Shown here piece by piece: positions 56,762-64,000 of a stretch of DNA of 64,000 bases. The translations under genes were made by a program, and so were the position numbers. Position 1 is the stretch's first letter. Each line of letters starts with the position of its first letter. This DNA is from CAWFXC01 sp963819735 (GTDB lineage: Bacteria > Actinomycetota > Acidimicrobiia > IMCC26256 > DASPTH01): the NCBI GenBank assembly GCA_963819735.1, contig CAWFXC010000001.1, positions 992,001 through 1,056,000 on the forward strand, written 5' to 3'. The notes under the pieces are model-generated. The model saw only the letters and a list, made by a program, of their open reading frames with translations, did not search any database and was not told the DNA's origin.

Positions 56762-57301
56762 TCAGGTGGGTTCGGCGCCCGCGTACTCCGCGATGTAGGG
56801 GAGGTTGCGGTACCGCTCGGAGACGTCGAGGCCGTAGCCGACGACGAACGCGGGCGGGATGCGGAAACCCACGTACTTCAGGTCGAGCTCGACGCGTTGG
56901 AGCCCTTCCTTCACAAGGAGCGCGCAGACCTCGAGCGATGCGGGCCCGCGCGCGGCGAGGTTCTTGCGGAGGTACGCGAGGGTGAGCCCGGAGTCGACGA
57001 TGTCTTCGACGATGACGACGTGGCGCTCGGTGAGATCGAGGTCGAGGTCCTTGAGGATCCGCACGACCCCGCTCGAGCGGGTGGCCGATCCGTACGACGA
57101 CACCGCCATGAAGTCGAACTCCACCGGCAGATCGATCGCACGGGAGAGGTCGCTCATGAACACGAACGCGCCCTTGAGCACGCCGACGAGCAGCGGCGGC
57201 CGCCCTTCGTAGTCGGCGGTGAGCTCTTTACCGAGCTCCTGGATCCGGTCCTGCAGCTCGGATTCGCCGACGACGACGCGGCCGATCTCGTTGCCCTGCA
57301 C
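56762..57301 (-). CDS. hpt: Hypoxanthine phosphoribosyltransferase
   Basis: Hpt salvages hypoxanthine and guanine with PRPP. The 179-residue protein has LLVGVLKGAFVFMSDLSRAI, the flexible loop region FMAVSSYGSATRSSG and the PRPP motif VVIVEDIVDSGLTLAYL, then LKYVGFRIPPAFVVGYGLDV and RYRNLPYIA. Start is GTG 57301. It lies 9 bp after tilS in the usual tilS-hpt-ftsH order. Confidence 0.95.
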   Translation of the reverse strand: MQGNEIGRVVVGESELQDRIQELGKELTADYEGRPPLLVGVLKGAFVFMSDLSRAIDLPVEFDFMAVSSYGSATRSSGVVRILKDLDLDLTERHVVIVEDIVDSGLTLAYLRKNLAARGPASLEVCALLVKEGLQRVELDLKYVGFRIPPAFVVGYGLDVSERYRNLPYIAEYAGAEPT

Positions 57302-57310
57302 GACGTGACG

Positions 57311-58255
57311 CTAGCGCGTCGTGAAGAGCTTGCCCGAGGCCCGGCGCACCGTGCGACCTCCCGCGAGCTCGGTGGAACGCACGGCACCGGTCGCGACCAA
57401 TAGCACGCGCTCCACTTCCGCCAGCGACGGTGGTGGCGAGCCCAGCCATTGACGCAACGCGCGACGGGCCAACACCGGCGGCAACGCCGACAACGACGCG
57501 GCCGACGGCGGATCGGCGTCGGGCCACGCCGCCGCCGCCATGTCGTCGAGGTACTCCGACTCCGCGCGCAGGATGTCGGCCTGGCGGGCGAGGACGGGAA
57601 CGAGGTCGCGTCGCGCGACGCGTTCGAGCAACGGCAACACGTCGCGGCGAACGGCCACGCGGCGAAACGACGGATCATCGTTCATCGGGTCCTCGAACAC
57701 CGACAGCTCGAGCGCGGCGCAGAGCGCGCGCAGGTCGGACCGGCGCAACCCGAGCAGGGGGCGCACGATCGGTCCGTGACGCGGCGCCATCCCCGAGAGG
57801 CCGGAAGCCGCCGCGCCGCGGAGCACGTTGAGCAGGACCGTCTCCGCCTGGTCGTCGGCCGTGTGCGCGACGAGCACGCATTCCGCGCCCAGCTCCTCAC
57901 GCGCGCGCTCGAGCGCGCGGTAGCGCTCGTCGCGGGCCCGGGCTTCGAGGTTGGAGCCCGCCCCGATGTCGACGGTGACGGCGAGGAAGCGCGCGCCGAG
58001 ACCGACCGCGACTTCGCCGACTGCAATGGCCTCGTCGGCGCTCGACGCCCGTAGGCCGTGGTCGACGTGCACGGCGACCGGAGCGAGGCCGGCGTCGACG
58101 GCCAGCGCCAAGAGCGCCACGGAGTCGGCGCCACCCGAGCAGGCCACGACGACACCGGGCGCGACACCGAGGTTCCGGAGACCGACGCGCTCACGCCAGG
58201 GCGCCAGCTCGTCCGGCTCGTCGTTGTCCACCGCGTCGGCGGTGGCGCGGTTCAC
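57311..58255 (-). CDS. tilS: tRNA(Ile)-lysidine synthase
   Basis: TilS converts C34 of the minor tRNA-Ile (CAU) to lysidine so that it reads AUA. The 314-residue protein has the PP-loop SGGADSVALLALA, HVDHGLRASSADEAIAVGEV, and VAHTADDQAETVLLNVLRGA, followed by LSGMAPRHGPIVRPLLGLRR. Some longer homologues have an extra C-terminal domain; this is the short form. GTG 58255 overlaps the stop of the DUF2342 gene (GTGA). Confidence 0.94.
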   Translation of the reverse strand: MNRATADAVDNDEPDELAPWRERVGLRNLGVAPGVVVACSGGADSVALLALAVDAGLAPVAVHVDHGLRASSADEAIAVGEVAVGLGARFLAVTVDIGAGSNLEARARDERYRALERAREELGAECVLVAHTADDQAETVLLNVLRGAAASGLSGMAPRHGPIVRPLLGLRRSDLRALCAALELSVFEDPMNDDPSFRRVAVRRDVLPLLERVARRDLVPVLARQADILRAESEYLDDMAAAAWPDADPPSAASLSALPPVLARRALRQWLGSPPPSLAEVERVLLVATGAVRSTELAGGRTVRRASGKLFTTR

Positions 58256-59364
58256 GCCGCGGTGTCGACTCGGGCCAACCAATCGCGGGGGGCGGAAAGC
58301 TCCTCGATCGTCGGCAGGAATTCCGGACCGCGCCAGGCGGCGTCGATGGCGCGTGGCCCCGCCTCCCGCTCGATCGCGGCGACGAACGCCTCCCCCACCT
58401 CGTACTGACGCATCTTCGAGTCGATGCCGACGAGCTTCTGCAGGAACGCGGCCATCCCCGCGCTCTGGCGTCGCGCCTGGAGCACGCGCGCCATGCGCGC
58501 CTGGCCGGCCACGTGATCGCGGCCCAGCTTGTTCATCACGCTGTTGCCGTGACCTTCGAGCAACGACATGAGCGCCTGGACGTTGGCCAGCGCGCCCCGT
58601 TGCTCCTCGCTCGCAAGCAACGCCACGAGCCCGCCGTCGTCGAGCGGATTGCGCCCGTTGCGGAACTCGTCGGCCGCGCGCGCGAGCGCCTGCACCAGGC
58701 GCCGCGGATCGGGGTCGATCGACGACAACGAGCTCTCGACCAGTGACAGGTAGTAGGGCTTCATCCACGGCACGCCGGTGAACTGGGCGCGGTGCGTGAC
58801 CTCGTGGATGGCGATCCACAAGCGGAAGTCGCGGGGGCGGAAAGCGAAGCGCTTCTCCAACGCGAGGATGTTGCCGCCGACGTAGTAGACGGCGTCGGCG
58901 GCGCGGGCGTCGTCGTCGAGCACCAGGAGGTCGTACTGACCGAGGACGCGCTGCGCGAGATAGCCCAGCAGCACGCCGGTCTCGGTGCCCGCGACGCGAC
59001 GCCCGATCGGGGCCACCCGGCTGCTCGCCATCCGCTCGCCCACGCGCGCGGTGAGCGGCTCGAGCAAGCGGCGCATCGACGAGATGTTGGCCGCGACCCA
59101 CGACGAACGATCGACGACCTGCGCGTGTGCCGGCCCCGGCGCCTGCAGGCCGGTGTACTCGGCGACGAGCGCTTCGGCCTCACCCGTGACGGAGTGGAAG
59201 TCGTCGCGCAGCGAAGCCGCGAGGTACGAGACGGCGAGCGGTTCTCTCCCGGCGAACTTCCGGGCCACGCGCTCGGCGAGGTCCCAGTCGATCGGGTCGT
59301 ACGACTGGATCGGCGCCGGCGGCTCGCCGGGCGAATCGGTGACGACCGCGGGGGTCGGCGTCAT
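58252..59364 (-). CDS. DUF2342 zinc-dependent metalloprotease family protein
   Basis: The 370-residue protein matches the actinobacterial DUF2342 family: YDPIDWDLAERVARKFAGRE near the N terminus, NILALEKRFAFRPRDFRLWI, the zinc motif IHEVTHRAQFTGVPWM (HExxH) and LLEGHGNSVMNKLG, whose Glu-Gly-His supplies further ligands. Some members were annotated as F420-biosynthesis associated, but the substrate is unknown. ATG 59364 is chosen over GTG 59370 two codons upstream. It is the first gene of the tilS-to-coaX series. Confidence 0.85.
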   Translation of the reverse strand: MTPTPAVVTDSPGEPPAPIQSYDPIDWDLAERVARKFAGREPLAVSYLAASLRDDFHSVTGEAEALVAEYTGLQAPGPAHAQVVDRSSWVAANISSMRRLLEPLTARVGERMASSRVAPIGRRVAGTETGVLLGYLAQRVLGQYDLLVLDDDARAADAVYYVGGNILALEKRFAFRPRDFRLWIAIHEVTHRAQFTGVPWMKPYYLSLVESSLSSIDPDPRRLVQALARAADEFRNGRNPLDDGGLVALLASEEQRGALANVQALMSLLEGHGNSVMNKLGRDHVAGQARMARVLQARRQSAGMAAFLQKLVGIDSKMRQYEVGEAFVAAIEREAGPRAIDAAWRGPEFLPTIEELSAPRDWLARVDTAA

Positions 59365-59410
59365 GAGCACCGCGGGTCGCGCCGGGTTCCCACGGAGCGC
59401 GACCTCGACG

Positions 59411-59659
59411 TCATGAGGACTCTCGCCCTCGATGCTTCGGCCTGATGACCCGGAAGTAGTAGCCGACCAAGGTGGCGAGGAGCCACAGCACCATGCTGGC
59501 GGCCAGGATGAATCCGATCCAGTAGAACCACTTGAACTTGTCGTTCGCGAGCACGACGGGGGTGGACGCGCCGGCGGGCGTGGCCAGCACCACCAGTGCC
59601 GACAGTGACACCACGACCAGCGAGATGAGTGAGCCGAGGCGGATACGGGCCGATTTCAC
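59411..59659 (-). CDS. Small membrane protein of unknown function
   Basis: The 82-residue protein has an N-terminal signal-like hydrophobic segment (LGSLISLVVVSLSALVVLAT) ending at ATPAGAS and a second transmembrane helix (FYWIGFILAASMVLWLLATL) with a basic C terminus. I recognise no family. GTG 59659 is well supported: GGAGGA lies 8 bases upstream, and a TACTAT hexamer upstream could be its -10. It precedes the metalloprotease gene in the same direction, 46 bp away. Confidence 0.65.
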   Translation of the reverse strand: MKSARIRLGSLISLVVVSLSALVVLATPAGASTPVVLANDKFKWFYWIGFILAASMVLWLLATLVGYYFRVIRPKHRGRESS

Positions 59660-59761
59660 GCGCGGTTCCTCCGGGTCGAGATCCCCAGATAGTAGATGCG
59701 CACGGCAGCGCGATCGGCCTTGGCCGGGATTCGGCCGGGACCTGGGCTCGTTCGGCCGGCG

Positions 59762-59995
59762 TCACTCGGGTGGGGGGGGCTCCCCGAGGGCTTCGGCGAT
59801 CCGGCGCTTGAGGTCGGGCGGGAGCTCGTCGCGGCACTTCATCGACACGATCTGGCGCAGCTCGACCTCGAAGTCGAAGCCCTGCGCGCAGGGCGGGCAC
59901 TTGTCGAGGTGCCGACGGATCGACCAACGGCGCCACACCGTCAGCTCACCGTCGAGGTAGCCGTACACCCGATAGATGGCCTTGTCGCAATCCAT
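59762..59995 (-). CDS. rsrA: Zinc-binding anti-sigma factor (RsrA-type)
   Basis: The 77-residue protein has the ZAS motif HLDKCPPC (HxxxCxxC) around residues 30-37, an early Cys in MDCDKAIYRVYGYLDGEL and a late Cys (SMKCRDELPPDLKRRIAEAL). That is the RsrA pattern. Under oxidative stress the Cys residues form a disulfide, zinc is lost and the partner sigma factor is released. Its ATG lies 9 bp after the sigma gene stop, so the pair is co-expressed. Confidence 0.92.
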   Translation of the reverse strand: MDCDKAIYRVYGYLDGELTVWRRWSIRRHLDKCPPCAQGFDFEVELRQIVSMKCRDELPPDLKRRIAEALGEPPPPE

Positions 59996-60004
59996 GCTCG
60001 TGCT

Positions 60005-60610
60005 CTATCCCCCCGCGGTGCCGGCGGGCTCTTGCGCCGGCTCCGGCGCCTTCGGGATCAAGCCGCGTTCGCGACCGAAATCCCACAACCGCGTTTGGAG
60101 CTGCTTTCTTCCGCGATGCAAGCGGCTCATCACCGTGCCGATGGGCACATCCATGATCTCGGCGATCTCCTTGTAGGAGAAACCCTCGACGTCGGCGAGC
60201 AGCACGGCCATCCGGAACTGCTCCGGGAGCGACTCCAGCGCCTCCTTGACCACCTCGTCGGGAATGCTCTCGAGGACTTCCGTCTCCGGGGTGCGGCCGG
60301 CTTCGGCCGCCTCGAGCCCGCCGAGGCGTCGGAACAGGAAGAAGTCCTCGGTGTCGTCGAGGTCGACCTCGTCGGGCCGACGCTTCTTCGCCCGGTAGGA
60401 GTTGATGAACGTGTTCGTGAGGATCTTGTAGAGCCACGCCTTGAGGTTGGTGCCGTCCTTGAATCCCCCGAACCCGCGGTAGGCGCGCAGGTACGTCTCT
60501 TGCACCAGATCCTCGGCGTCGGACGGATTGCGCGTCATCCGCAGCGCGGCCGAGTACAACGCAGACATGTAGGGCATCGCGAGCTCGGCGAACCGGGCCT
60601 GATCGGCCAT
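60005..60610 (-). CDS. sigR: ECF RNA polymerase sigma factor, SigR/SigH type
   Basis: The 201-residue sigma factor has region 2 (RNPSDAEDLVQETYLRAYRG, then LKAWLYKILTNTFINSYRAK) and region 4 (LPEQFRMAVLLADVEGFSYK, then EIAEIMDVPIGTVMSRLHRG), the group 12 type that answers thiol oxidative stress. A short Pro/Ala/Glu tail follows. It is paired with rsrA. ATG 60610 lacks a clear Shine-Dalgarno sequence. A three-copy 73-bp tandem repeat lies directly upstream, where its promoter should be. Confidence 0.93.
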   Translation of the reverse strand: MADQARFAELAMPYMSALYSAALRMTRNPSDAEDLVQETYLRAYRGFGGFKDGTNLKAWLYKILTNTFINSYRAKKRRPDEVDLDDTEDFFLFRRLGGLEAAEAGRTPETEVLESIPDEVVKEALESLPEQFRMAVLLADVEGFSYKEIAEIMDVPIGTVMSRLHRGRKQLQTRLWDFGRERGLIPKAPEPAQEPAGTAGG

Positions 60611-60630
60611 CGGCCCAGGCTAGCCAATAC

Positions 60631-60849
60631 CCCGATGGTCGACTCCGCTCCGCCCGCCCGAAATCCAGTGGATCGGCGGCCAGCGGCTCCGCTCCGTCTC
60701 CTACCCGATGGTCGACTCCGCTCCGCCCGCCCGAAATCCAGTGGATCGGCGGCCAGCGGCTCCGCTCCGTCTCCTACCCGATGGTCGACTCCGCTCCGCC
60801 CGCCCGAAATCCAGTGGATCGGCGGCCAGCGGCTCCGCTCCGTCTCCTG
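60631..60849. repeat. Three perfect tandem copies of a 73-bp unit upstream of sigR
   Basis: Copies lie at 60631-60703, 60704-60776 and 60777-60849. They are identical except for the last base of the third copy. Each unit starts CCCGATGGTCGACTCC and contains CTCCGCTCCG twice. The length is not a multiple of three, so it is not a protein repeat. On the minus strand each copy has GGATT, 18 bp, GTC, which loosely resembles the SigR promoter consensus GGAAT-18/19-GTT. The array fills nearly all the space between the cNMP-binding gene and sigR. Confidence 0.92.
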
Positions 60850-60850
60850 C

Positions 60851-61276
60851 CTAGCCCTCGTCTGGTTTGTCGAGGTCGGCGAGGCGCCTTGCCACCGCGG
60901 CGAGCAGCTGCTGCGAAAGCTCCGGCACCTCGGCCAGGAGACCGGCGAACTCGCGCTGGCCGATGACCTCGATGGCAACGGGGGTCTTGGCGACCACGGT
61001 GGCGGTGCGGGGGCGGTGGTCGAGGAGCGCGATCTCACCGACGTACGACCCGGGACCCCGCACGGCAACCACGCGGTCGCCCTGGCGGATCTCGATCTCG
61101 CCTTCGAGCACGATGATGAACTCGTGACCGGACTTGCCCTCCTGGGTGAGCACGGTGCCCGCGGGCGACTCGAGGTAGGTCGCCAGCTGAGAGATCAGCC
61201 GCAGTTCCTTCTTCGAGAGCCCCTGGAACAGCGGAACTCGCGCGAGCCGCTCATCGATCTGTTCGTGCCGATCCAT
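60851..61276 (-). CDS. Stand-alone cyclic nucleotide-binding domain protein
   Basis: The 141-residue protein is a single cNMP-binding barrel: VPLFQGLSKKELRLISQLAT, FIIVLEGEIEIRQGDRVVAV and the phosphate-binding cassette VGEIALLDHRPRTATVVA, with the Glu, Arg and Thr-Ala-Thr intact. It lacks a DNA-binding or enzymatic domain, so it may act by protein contact. A strong AAAGGAGG lies before the ATG. It is upstream of sigR-rsrA in the same direction, separated by the repeat array. Confidence 0.85.
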   Translation of the reverse strand: MDRHEQIDERLARVPLFQGLSKKELRLISQLATYLESPAGTVLTQEGKSGHEFIIVLEGEIEIRQGDRVVAVRGPGSYVGEIALLDHRPRTATVVAKTPVAIEVIGQREFAGLLAEVPELSQQLLAAVARRLADLDKPDEG

Positions 61277-61354
61277 CCGAACCCCTCCTTTGACGGCTCG
61301 CAGTCTGCCCCAAAACGTCGCGGCGTGCCCGGCGCGCCGCTCAGGGCGCGGGGT

Positions 61355-62377
61355 TCAACTGGCGTCGATCTCGCCTGCCATGCCGCTCGGGAGATGGAGT
61401 ACGCACGCGTAGGTGAACGTGCCCGGGCCCGGAACGATGTAGGTGTAGCTGCGGGCCGCCAACGGCGGCCCACTCGCGCCCCCGGTGTTCGGCGGGAGCC
61501 ACCCGGTGTTGAGGTAGACGTTGGGCACGATCGGCTGCGGCGACGGGCCCGGCACCGCGCTCATCACGTTCGGGGCGATCGGGTTGGTGGGCACCAACGG
61601 GCCGCCGAAGCTCGCGGTGTGCGGCGCGAGCGAGTTGTTCACGAACGTCACCCGGTCGCCGACCCCGACCTTGCGCGGCGTGGGCGAGAACGCGAGCACG
61701 TCGGTGTGTGCCGTCGAGGCCCCCATCTGCACCGTGTAGGTGGTCGTGCCGTCGGCGTTCTCCGTCTGCTTGGGCGCGGTCTTGGTGAGCTTCTTCTTCG
61801 CCGCCACCCCCTCGGCGATCCACTTGCTCTGCTGGCTGTTGCCCTTCTTGGTGATCGACTTCTGGGAGTCCTGGGTGTCGTCGGTGACCTGGATCTTGCC
61901 GATCATGCCGGGGTGGAGCACGCAGTAATAGGTGTAGTTGCCCGGCGCCGAGAAGGTCATCGAGAACTTGGCCACCGTCGTTGCGTTCCCCGACGGGAGC
62001 ACTCCGGAGTTCACGAGGGTCGTGCCGTCGTACGGGCCCGTCGGTGGCGTCGGCGCGAACAACGCCGGGTTGGTCTCCGTGCTCGGTGCGGGCGATCCCG
62101 GCGGGACGAACGTGACCGAGTGCGGCTCGGGCCCGGCGATCGCCCAGGTGACCTTGGTGCCCTTGGCGACCTTGATCGACGACGGCAGGTACTCGAGCAC
62201 CGCGATGTTCGGGTCCTTGGGATCGTTGAGACCGGCCTTCAGCGAGACCTCGGGGGGCACGGCCACCGCGCGGGGCGACGCGGCCTGAGCCGGTCCGGCC
62301 AGTACGGCGAGACCGAACAGCGCGACGGGCAGCGCGAGCAGAACCCGGAGCCGACGGGACACGAACTTCACGATCAC
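61355..62377 (-). CDS. Secreted protein with two cupredoxin domains
   Basis: After a signal peptide (LLALPVALFGLAVLAGPAQA), the 340-residue protein has two plastocyanin/azurin-like domains. Domain 1 has the type 1 copper ligands His in PEPHSVTF and the Cys/His/Met set in YYCVLHPGMIG. Domain 2 has His in APHTASF and YACVLHLPSGMAG, where three residues rather than one separate His from Gly-Met. A Lys-rich segment joins the domains. It probably carries electrons or binds copper outside the membrane. GTG 62377 is the first of two possible starts. Confidence 0.85.
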   Translation of the reverse strand: MIVKFVSRRLRVLLALPVALFGLAVLAGPAQAASPRAVAVPPEVSLKAGLNDPKDPNIAVLEYLPSSIKVAKGTKVTWAIAGPEPHSVTFVPPGSPAPSTETNPALFAPTPPTGPYDGTTLVNSGVLPSGNATTVAKFSMTFSAPGNYTYYCVLHPGMIGKIQVTDDTQDSQKSITKKGNSQQSKWIAEGVAAKKKLTKTAPKQTENADGTTTYTVQMGASTAHTDVLAFSPTPRKVGVGDRVTFVNNSLAPHTASFGGPLVPTNPIAPNVMSAVPGPSPQPIVPNVYLNTGWLPPNTGGASGPPLAARSYTYIVPGPGTFTYACVLHLPSGMAGEIDAS

Positions 62378-62441
62378 CTACTCGTTCGACGGTGCGACCG
62401 CCGGAAGATACCGCGTCCGGTTGTTGCCGACGCGCTTCGTG

Positions 62442-62478
62442 CGCGTTCGGCGACGTGAGCCGACGTGCGCCGAACGCG
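62442..62478 (-). terminator. Hairpin directly after the diguanylate cyclase gene
   Basis: CGCGTTCGGCG (62442-62452) and CGCCGAACGCG (62468-62478) form a perfect 11-bp stem around 15 bases, starting at the base after the stop codon. No T-tract follows. It separates the cyclase from the cupredoxin gene. Confidence 0.6.
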
Positions 62479-63801
62479 TCAGTTGATCGCGGTGAGGTTG
62501 GGCGCGACGGCCATCGTGTGACCGTCGATGCAGATGCAGTCCCGCCCCGCGTCCTTCGCCATGAACAGCGCTTTGTCGGCCCGGTGCACGACGTCGTCGA
62601 AGTCGACCGACTCGTTCGAATGCGCGATGCCGAAGCTCGCGGTGAAGGTCGGCACGTCGCCGCGGCGGGTGGCGCGCGCCAGCGCGTCCCGCACTCGCTC
62701 CATGGCCTCGATCGCCTCGTGCATCTCGGCCCGCGGGAGCAGCACCACGAACTCTTCACCGCCGTAGCGGCACGCGAGATCCTCGGTGCGCACCTCACTG
62801 CGCAGCGTCTCCGCGAACACGCGCAACGCGCGGTCCCCGGTTTCGTGACCGTGGGTGTCGTTGAGACTCTTGAAGTGATCGAGGTCGGCCAGCACGAGTG
62901 CGAAGTCGGTACCGCTGGCTCGCATCACCCGGGCCCGGTTCTCCAGGCTGCGCCGGTTCATCAGGCCGGTCAGACCGTCGGTCGATGCCTGCAGCTGGGT
63001 CTCGGCCATGATCCGCAGCATCCCGAGACGGTTCCCCGACTCGTTGGCCAACACCTGCAGCGATTCGATGCCGTCGTCGTCGAGTGGTTCGTCGAGCGGC
63101 GCGGTCGCGTGGACCACGCCCACCGTCCGGCCCATGATCGACACCGGCACGCACACCGCCGAGCACCGCGACTCGCCGCGTTCGCGCAGTCGCGGGCAGG
63201 CGTCGAGCGCTTCACTGTCGGGAAACACCTGGGTCTGCGCCCGGCGCGCCGCGACACACTGATCGGGCGAGCTCACGGGACAGCCGGCCGAACGTTCCTC
63301 GTCGGCCACGACCGCGACCACGCGGTCGAGGTGGGCGTGACTGTTGTCGGCGAGCAGGAGCTCGACCGACGAGTCGGGCACCGCACCGGAGATCGCGCGC
63401 TTGATGGTGTCGTACGCGGCGATCTCGTCACCCGCCATCTCGAGCGCGCGGCCGAGGCTCGTCTCGAACTCACGTCGGCGCGCTTCGCGTTCCATGACGC
63501 GCCCCTGGACGACCTTCTCGACGCCGATCGCGAGACCTCGTCGCTGCGCGACCGCGCTGATCCCGACGACGAGTGGCCACCCGAGCACGACGCACGCGGC
63601 GGCGCAAAGCAGCGCCGTCTCCCAGAGCTGGCCGTGACCCAGGAGCAGCGCGGCCACGAGTCCGGCCAGCAGACCGGTGAACCCCATCACGGCGAGGAGC
63701 CCGACGACGAGACCCTGGATGCCGCGCCGGACATCGTCACGCGCGGACGCCAGATCGTCCTCGGAAACGTTCTGGATCGAGTCGTCCCGCACGGTCAGCA
63801 T
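62479..63801 (-). CDS. Membrane-bound GAF-GGDEF diguanylate cyclase
   Basis: The 440-residue protein has two transmembrane helices (LVVGLLAVMGFTGLLAGLVA and TALLCAAACVVLGWPLVVGI), a GAF-like sensory domain with several Cys residues, and a C-terminal GGDEF domain. The active site is RYGGEEFVVLL, a functional variant, with ADLDHFKSLNDTHGHETGD upstream. An RxxD inhibitory site (RTED) lies five residues before GGEEF, so product inhibition is expected. It makes c-di-GMP from two GTP. A hairpin follows its stop. Confidence 0.93.
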   Translation of the reverse strand: MLTVRDDSIQNVSEDDLASARDDVRRGIQGLVVGLLAVMGFTGLLAGLVAALLLGHGQLWETALLCAAACVVLGWPLVVGISAVAQRRGLAIGVEKVVQGRVMEREARRREFETSLGRALEMAGDEIAAYDTIKRAISGAVPDSSVELLLADNSHAHLDRVVAVVADEERSAGCPVSSPDQCVAARRAQTQVFPDSEALDACPRLRERGESRCSAVCVPVSIMGRTVGVVHATAPLDEPLDDDGIESLQVLANESGNRLGMLRIMAETQLQASTDGLTGLMNRRSLENRARVMRASGTDFALVLADLDHFKSLNDTHGHETGDRALRVFAETLRSEVRTEDLACRYGGEEFVVLLPRAEMHEAIEAMERVRDALARATRRGDVPTFTASFGIAHSNESVDFDDVVHRADKALFMAKDAGRDCICIDGHTMAVAPNLTAIN

Positions 63802-63922
63802 CTCCCTGAGCCTGCCCCCAGGCCTCGAGAGAGTGTCGGCACGCGGAGGACGGGCCTTAACGGGGCCTTTCGGCGGCCTCGAGCCGACGAACGAGGACCC
63901 TTCCCGGTCGTGCCGGTACGAA

Positions 63923-64000
63923 TTACTCGACGCGAATGGACGAACGACGCCCGGTGACCTCGAGCACCCGCTCCGCCTGTTCCTGCAGCCCGCGCCACAG
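63923..64000 (-). CDS. C-terminal end of an unidentified gene (cut by window edge)
   Basis: From the right edge an open minus-strand frame gives 25 residues (ending GRRSSIRVE) to TAA at 63925-63923, with G/C-rich third positions. The fragment LWRGLQEQAERVLEVTG looks like a helical protein end. Too little is present to name it. The 121 bp between it and the cyclase start hold no other gene I can see. Confidence 0.45.
   Translation of the reverse strand: MWRGLQEQAERVLEVTGRRSSIRVE

Noticed and set aside
60631..60849. Possible CRISPR array.
   Set aside because: The 73-bp copies are directly adjacent, with no unique spacers and no cas genes; it is a plain tandem repeat.
59696..62458. Plus-strand open frame of 920 codons.
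   Set aside because: It is antisense to rsrA, sigR, the cNMP protein and the cupredoxin gene and crosses the 73-bp repeats; the real genes are on the minus strand.

Overview
The window is high-G+C chromosomal DNA packed with genes, many starting with GTG and many overlapping by 1-4 bases. The gene content points to Actinomycetota: a coproheme decarboxylase of the HemQ type, CarD, an ECF sigma factor with a zinc anti-sigma partner of the SigR/RsrA type, GpgS, DisA next to RadA, a DUF3263 protein, a DUF2342 metalloprotease, a WS/DGAT acyltransferase and LytR_C. The combination suits a deep actinobacterial lineage such as Acidimicrobiia, but that placement is inference. I see no phage, transposase, rRNA or CRISPR array, and no gene-free stretch longer than 300 bases.

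Layout. 1-8 kb: a truncated HpaB-family gene, PAC2, M20 peptidase, wax ester synthase with a lipoprotein, pyrE, Nudix, NIL and hemQ. 8-12 kb: a secreted protein and a large LuxR-type ATPase regulator (frameshifted), flanked by two imperfect copies of the groEL 3' end. 12-18 kb: groEL under two CIRCE operators, a TetR gene, a three-gene 2-oxoacid dehydrogenase operon and a DtxR-family regulator. 18.5-20.3 kb: threonine synthase and a ThiS/MoaD-like sulfur carrier behind a SAM (S-box) riboswitch. 20.3-27.7 kb: SDR, then a compatible-solute group (gpgS, glycerate kinase, treT, otsA, otsB) with tatA. 27.8-33.8 kb: alcohol dehydrogenase, tRNA-Thr, rlmB (frameshifted), cysS, ispF, ispD, carD and a Crp-like regulator. 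33.8-42.5 kb: dienelactone hydrolase, disA, radA, a TetR-controlled ABC exporter, an MFS exporter with its ArsR regulator, and an LppM-like lipoprotein. 42.5-46.3 kb: clpC and a polyprenyl diphosphate synthase.

46.3-59.4 kb is one long minus-strand series. In the direction of transcription it runs metalloprotease, tilS, hpt, ftsH, folE, folP, a catalytically altered phosphatase-like protein, folB, folK, a PanG-like reductase, panC, panD, nadB, nadC, coaX. It supplies folate, pantothenate/CoA and NAD precursors. nadA and panB are absent from the window.

59.4-64 kb holds a small membrane protein, sigR-rsrA with a perfect 3 x 73-bp tandem repeat upstream, a cNMP-binding protein, a double cupredoxin, a GAF-GGDEF diguanylate cyclase and the end of an unidentified gene.

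The observations most worth following up are: the groEL 3'-end duplication bracketing the regulator cassette; three frameshifts that are each repaired by adding one CG to a CG run; the riboswitch with a visible anti-Shine-Dalgarno; paired inverted repeats at the start of the MFS-arsR operon; the cysteine-less phosphatase homologue in the folate operon; and the triplicated 73-bp unit ahead of sigR.
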